DNA from: Monarcha castaneiventris obscurior
Taxonomy: Eukaryota; Chordata; Aves; Passeriformes; Monarchidae
Assembly (NCBI GenBank): GCA_026261815.1
Contig: JAMPIT010000230.1
Span: 1,187,501 to 1,251,500 of the forward strand
Length of the DNA stretch: 64,000 nt
Direction of reading: 5' to 3'
The position numbers and the translations under genes were made by a program. This document shows positions 62,053-64,000 of the stretch, in pieces. The notes beneath the pieces are model-generated. The model saw only the letters and a list, made by a program, of their open reading frames with translations, was not told the origin of the DNA and did no database searches. The first letter of the stretch is position 1; each line of letters starts with the position of its first letter.

Positions 62053-63530
62053 CCCTAAAATTCAATCTTTCAACTTTCTAATACACTCACCTTTTTGACT
62101 CTTTTCTTTTTCAACTCTTTTTGTGTGTTTGTGAGCTGGAATGATTGACCCTCTCTGCAAACATCACTGCCAAGACAGACACAACCTGCTGAAGTTGTCA
62201 ATTGGCTCCTGTTGTGTTCTCTGTCTGGGGATTTCACAGGCAAAACCTGCCAAAATGAACAGTTTTCTGTCTTATCACAGCACCACAAGGGTTTTGCAAG
62301 AGGAAAAGTGAGCTTTCTGTGCTTTCCCTGTCCTGTGCTACGTGGTATAACTAACTCATGTTTGGAGGACTCAGTTAGTCCTGTGGAGATTTTAGGGCTT
62401 TGGCAGGGGTAAAAATCTAATCCTGATGATAATTAATTACAAAGGCATCTGTTAAAATTACAGACTGTTAAATTTGATCATCGCTTTTAAGCATTTAAGA
62501 GGGTCCGTTCTGAAGCAGGATTTTGTCAAGCCCTTGGAGGAAATCTTAAGACTGAACCCACAAATTCCTGTGGATGGCTGAATAAAAGAATAGCTGATGA
62601 TGGGGGAGTTGATTTTTGCAGGACAGGGGCTGAATCTGAGTCTTTTTCCCGTTTATTCAACTGCCTTGGGCGACGGCAAGGCAGAGGGGCTGACTGTGGT
62701 TTCTAGAATGAATGAATGTGAAGCTTGATAAAGAGCTGATTGATTAGAGGCACTTCTCAGCTAATGACCGTCAATTAATGCTAATTTCCAATGAGCAGCA
62801 GAGAAAAGAATGGATTCCTGCTGGCTACACTGAGCTGTCTGCACAGATCAAATGATTTCCTGCTCTGCGTGGCTGCATAAAGCAGAGAGTGAAGAGTCTT
62901 GGGGCATAATTCAGAGAAAAGGCTGAAGGATCTGGAGCATCCTGGCTGTGTTTACGCTGTGCATACCTGGTCCCACTACTTTGGTTTTTAGGACTCAACA
63001 TTCCAGTCTGCCCACACCACTGAAAAATATATTTTGGTGATGCCTTCTCCCCTGCATCCTGTAACACAGAGCTGACGGTGGCATTGGCATCTTCTGGGCT
63101 GGCGGGTTTCAGATTTTGTCTTGAACAATTCTCTGTCTTTTCCTAGTAAATCTCACACTCCCATCAGACACTCACAGGACAAGCACATGCCAGTACCTTC
63201 CTGCCTTCCAGAGGATGGCTCTGGCACAGCAGAACAGCTCTCAACTAGACCGAGGAACAGGGATTCAGCTGTTTTGTGGCTTCTCTTCACCCCCTCTGAA
63301 ACACAAGCAAAGCTTCAAGGCAGGCAAGGGCAGGACCCTTCAGAGAAGGGGACACAACACTGTCACTATTTGGCACCAGCCATGCAGGGCTGGCACTGCT
63401 GGGATGCTCCAAGAGTGGTTCCAGAGGCTCCCAATGATGCCTTAGGTTTTAATTTTTGTATTTTAAAATTTCTGTACTGCTTAGAGTGTAACTCTGCAGT
63501 TCCTTGTAGCCTGTAATTTCTGCTCTCTCG
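62053..63530. other. Unassigned sequence before the terminal LTR
   Basis: It contains the two upstream candidate exons of the speculative minus-strand chain. I see no other recognisable gene or repeat. Confidence 0.55.
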
Positions 63531-63860
63531 TGCTGGGCAAACATAACAAAGCCTCTCCAGGCTTTGCCTTCAAGGACAGCCAGGCTCTTCTAGGCCCAAA
63601 ATGTGTAAACCAAAGCCTCTAAGGGGGGAGCAAGCTGAGGGGAATGACATCATTGACCTGGGGCTTTAATTGGAGAATTAACTGTGGTATGCAAATGAAC
63701 CAAACCTATAAAAGTGTGAAGAACTCGTGACCTGGGGTCCATTTTTGGAGGCAGCCTCTGGCTCCCCAGGGTGTACCTTGAAGGCCCTTCAAATAAATAT
63801 CTACTTTTATTCCCTTACTCCTGTCTAGTCTCTGTTTCTAGGTGGCTGGAGAAGGCATCA
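63531..63860 (+). mobile_element. Solo LTR of an endogenous retrovirus (putative)
   Basis: A block of about 330 bp with TG...CA ends (tgctgggcaaacataac ... gaaggcatca) contains promoter-like elements in order. These are an ATGCAAAT octamer at 63689-63696, a TATAAAA box at 63707-63713, and an AATAAA at 63792-63797 about 80 bp after the TATA box. A T/C-rich stretch (cccttactcctgtctagtct) and a U5-like end follow. This is the U3-R-U5 order of a plus-strand LTR. No primer-binding site or gag-pol follows within the window, so a solo LTR is likely. No target-site duplication was found. Confidence 0.65.
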
Positions 63861-64000
63861 CCAACAGACCCAAAAACTGGAGACTGGCAGGAGATTCCAG
63901 TCTCCAACCTGCAATCCCCAGTGCCAGGACACAGCTTGCTGCTCCAGAAGTTGCCCTCCTCAGCTGGAGTCACTCTGGGCAAAGCTTCCCATGGACAGGC
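63861..64000. other. Sequence after the LTR
   Basis: The last 140 bp show no recognisable feature and no primer-binding site or retroviral coding sequence next to the LTR. Confidence 0.5.

Larger units (their letters stand above)
59589..63058 (-). other. Candidate minus-strand exon chain, unidentified (speculative)
   Basis: Three minus-strand segments have splice-like borders and compatible phases: 63058-62967 (92 nt), 62166-62091 (76 nt) and 59672-59589 (84 nt with TAA stop). The first ends two bases into a codon that the second completes as Ser; the second ends in phase 0. The second encodes a Lys-rich stretch ending KELKKKRVKK. The third, after a strong acceptor (ttttctctctctcctcag), encodes HPAFGITFCLVSLFLSW plus ten more residues, a possible C-terminal membrane anchor. 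A minus-strand AATAAA lies about 1.1 kb downstream at 58.46 kb. I recognise no protein family. Chance is a serious alternative because many short frames exist in 4 kb. Confidence 0.18.

Noticed and set aside
1..64000. tRNA, rRNA, CRISPR or bacterial-type operons
   Set aside because: I saw no cloverleaf-like segment, rRNA similarity or regularly spaced direct-repeat array, and the window is clearly vertebrate nuclear DNA.

Overview
This is vertebrate nuclear DNA, most likely from a bird and probably a songbird. The reasons are GT-AG introns of several kilobases, about twenty fragments of CR1-type LINE 3' ends (many ending in the ATTCTGTGA-like octamer typical of avian CR1), and several LTR-like sequences that resemble passerine endogenous retrovirus LTRs. 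The species call is inference; no database search was run.

Positions 1 to about 36,125 hold the 3' half of one recognisable gene on the + strand, corticotropin-releasing hormone receptor 2 (CRHR2, a class B GPCR). Six consecutive coding exons are present: 115-175, 4858-4930, 16097-16182, 18716-18851, 20580-20621 and 34906-35046. They join in frame without a break and encode 178 residues, from late TM4/ECL2 through TM5, ICL3, TM6, ECL3, TM7, helix 8 and the C-terminal tail to the TGA stop. The 3' UTR runs about 1.05-1.1 kb to two AATAAA signals at 36077 and 36103. The 5' half of the gene (N-terminal hormone-binding domain and TM1 to TM4) lies before the window.

The introns are 4.7, 11.2, 2.5, 1.7 and 14.3 kb. 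They contain CR1 fragments on both strands, a solo LTR-like element (about 3611-4219), a 176-bp near-identical direct duplication (11677-11852 and 14094-14269), AT-rich tracts and microsatellites.

From about 36,130 to 64,000 no gene could be recognised with confidence. The region is intergenic-looking sequence with more CR1 fragments, two LTR-like elements (about 49.1-49.6 kb and 63531-63860), a 3 x 30-bp minisatellite, and a pure pentanucleotide pyrimidine tract of about 145 bp at 60.8 kb. A segment at about 61.67-62.04 kb is an inverted, diverged copy of one inside CRHR2 intron 4 (about 19.26-19.61 kb). Three phase-compatible exon-like segments on the minus strand (63058 down to 59589) could be the end of an unidentified gene or could be chance. 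No operon-like or novel defence-like system is present; the most notable structures are the two duplicated segments and the unexplained minus-strand exon chain.
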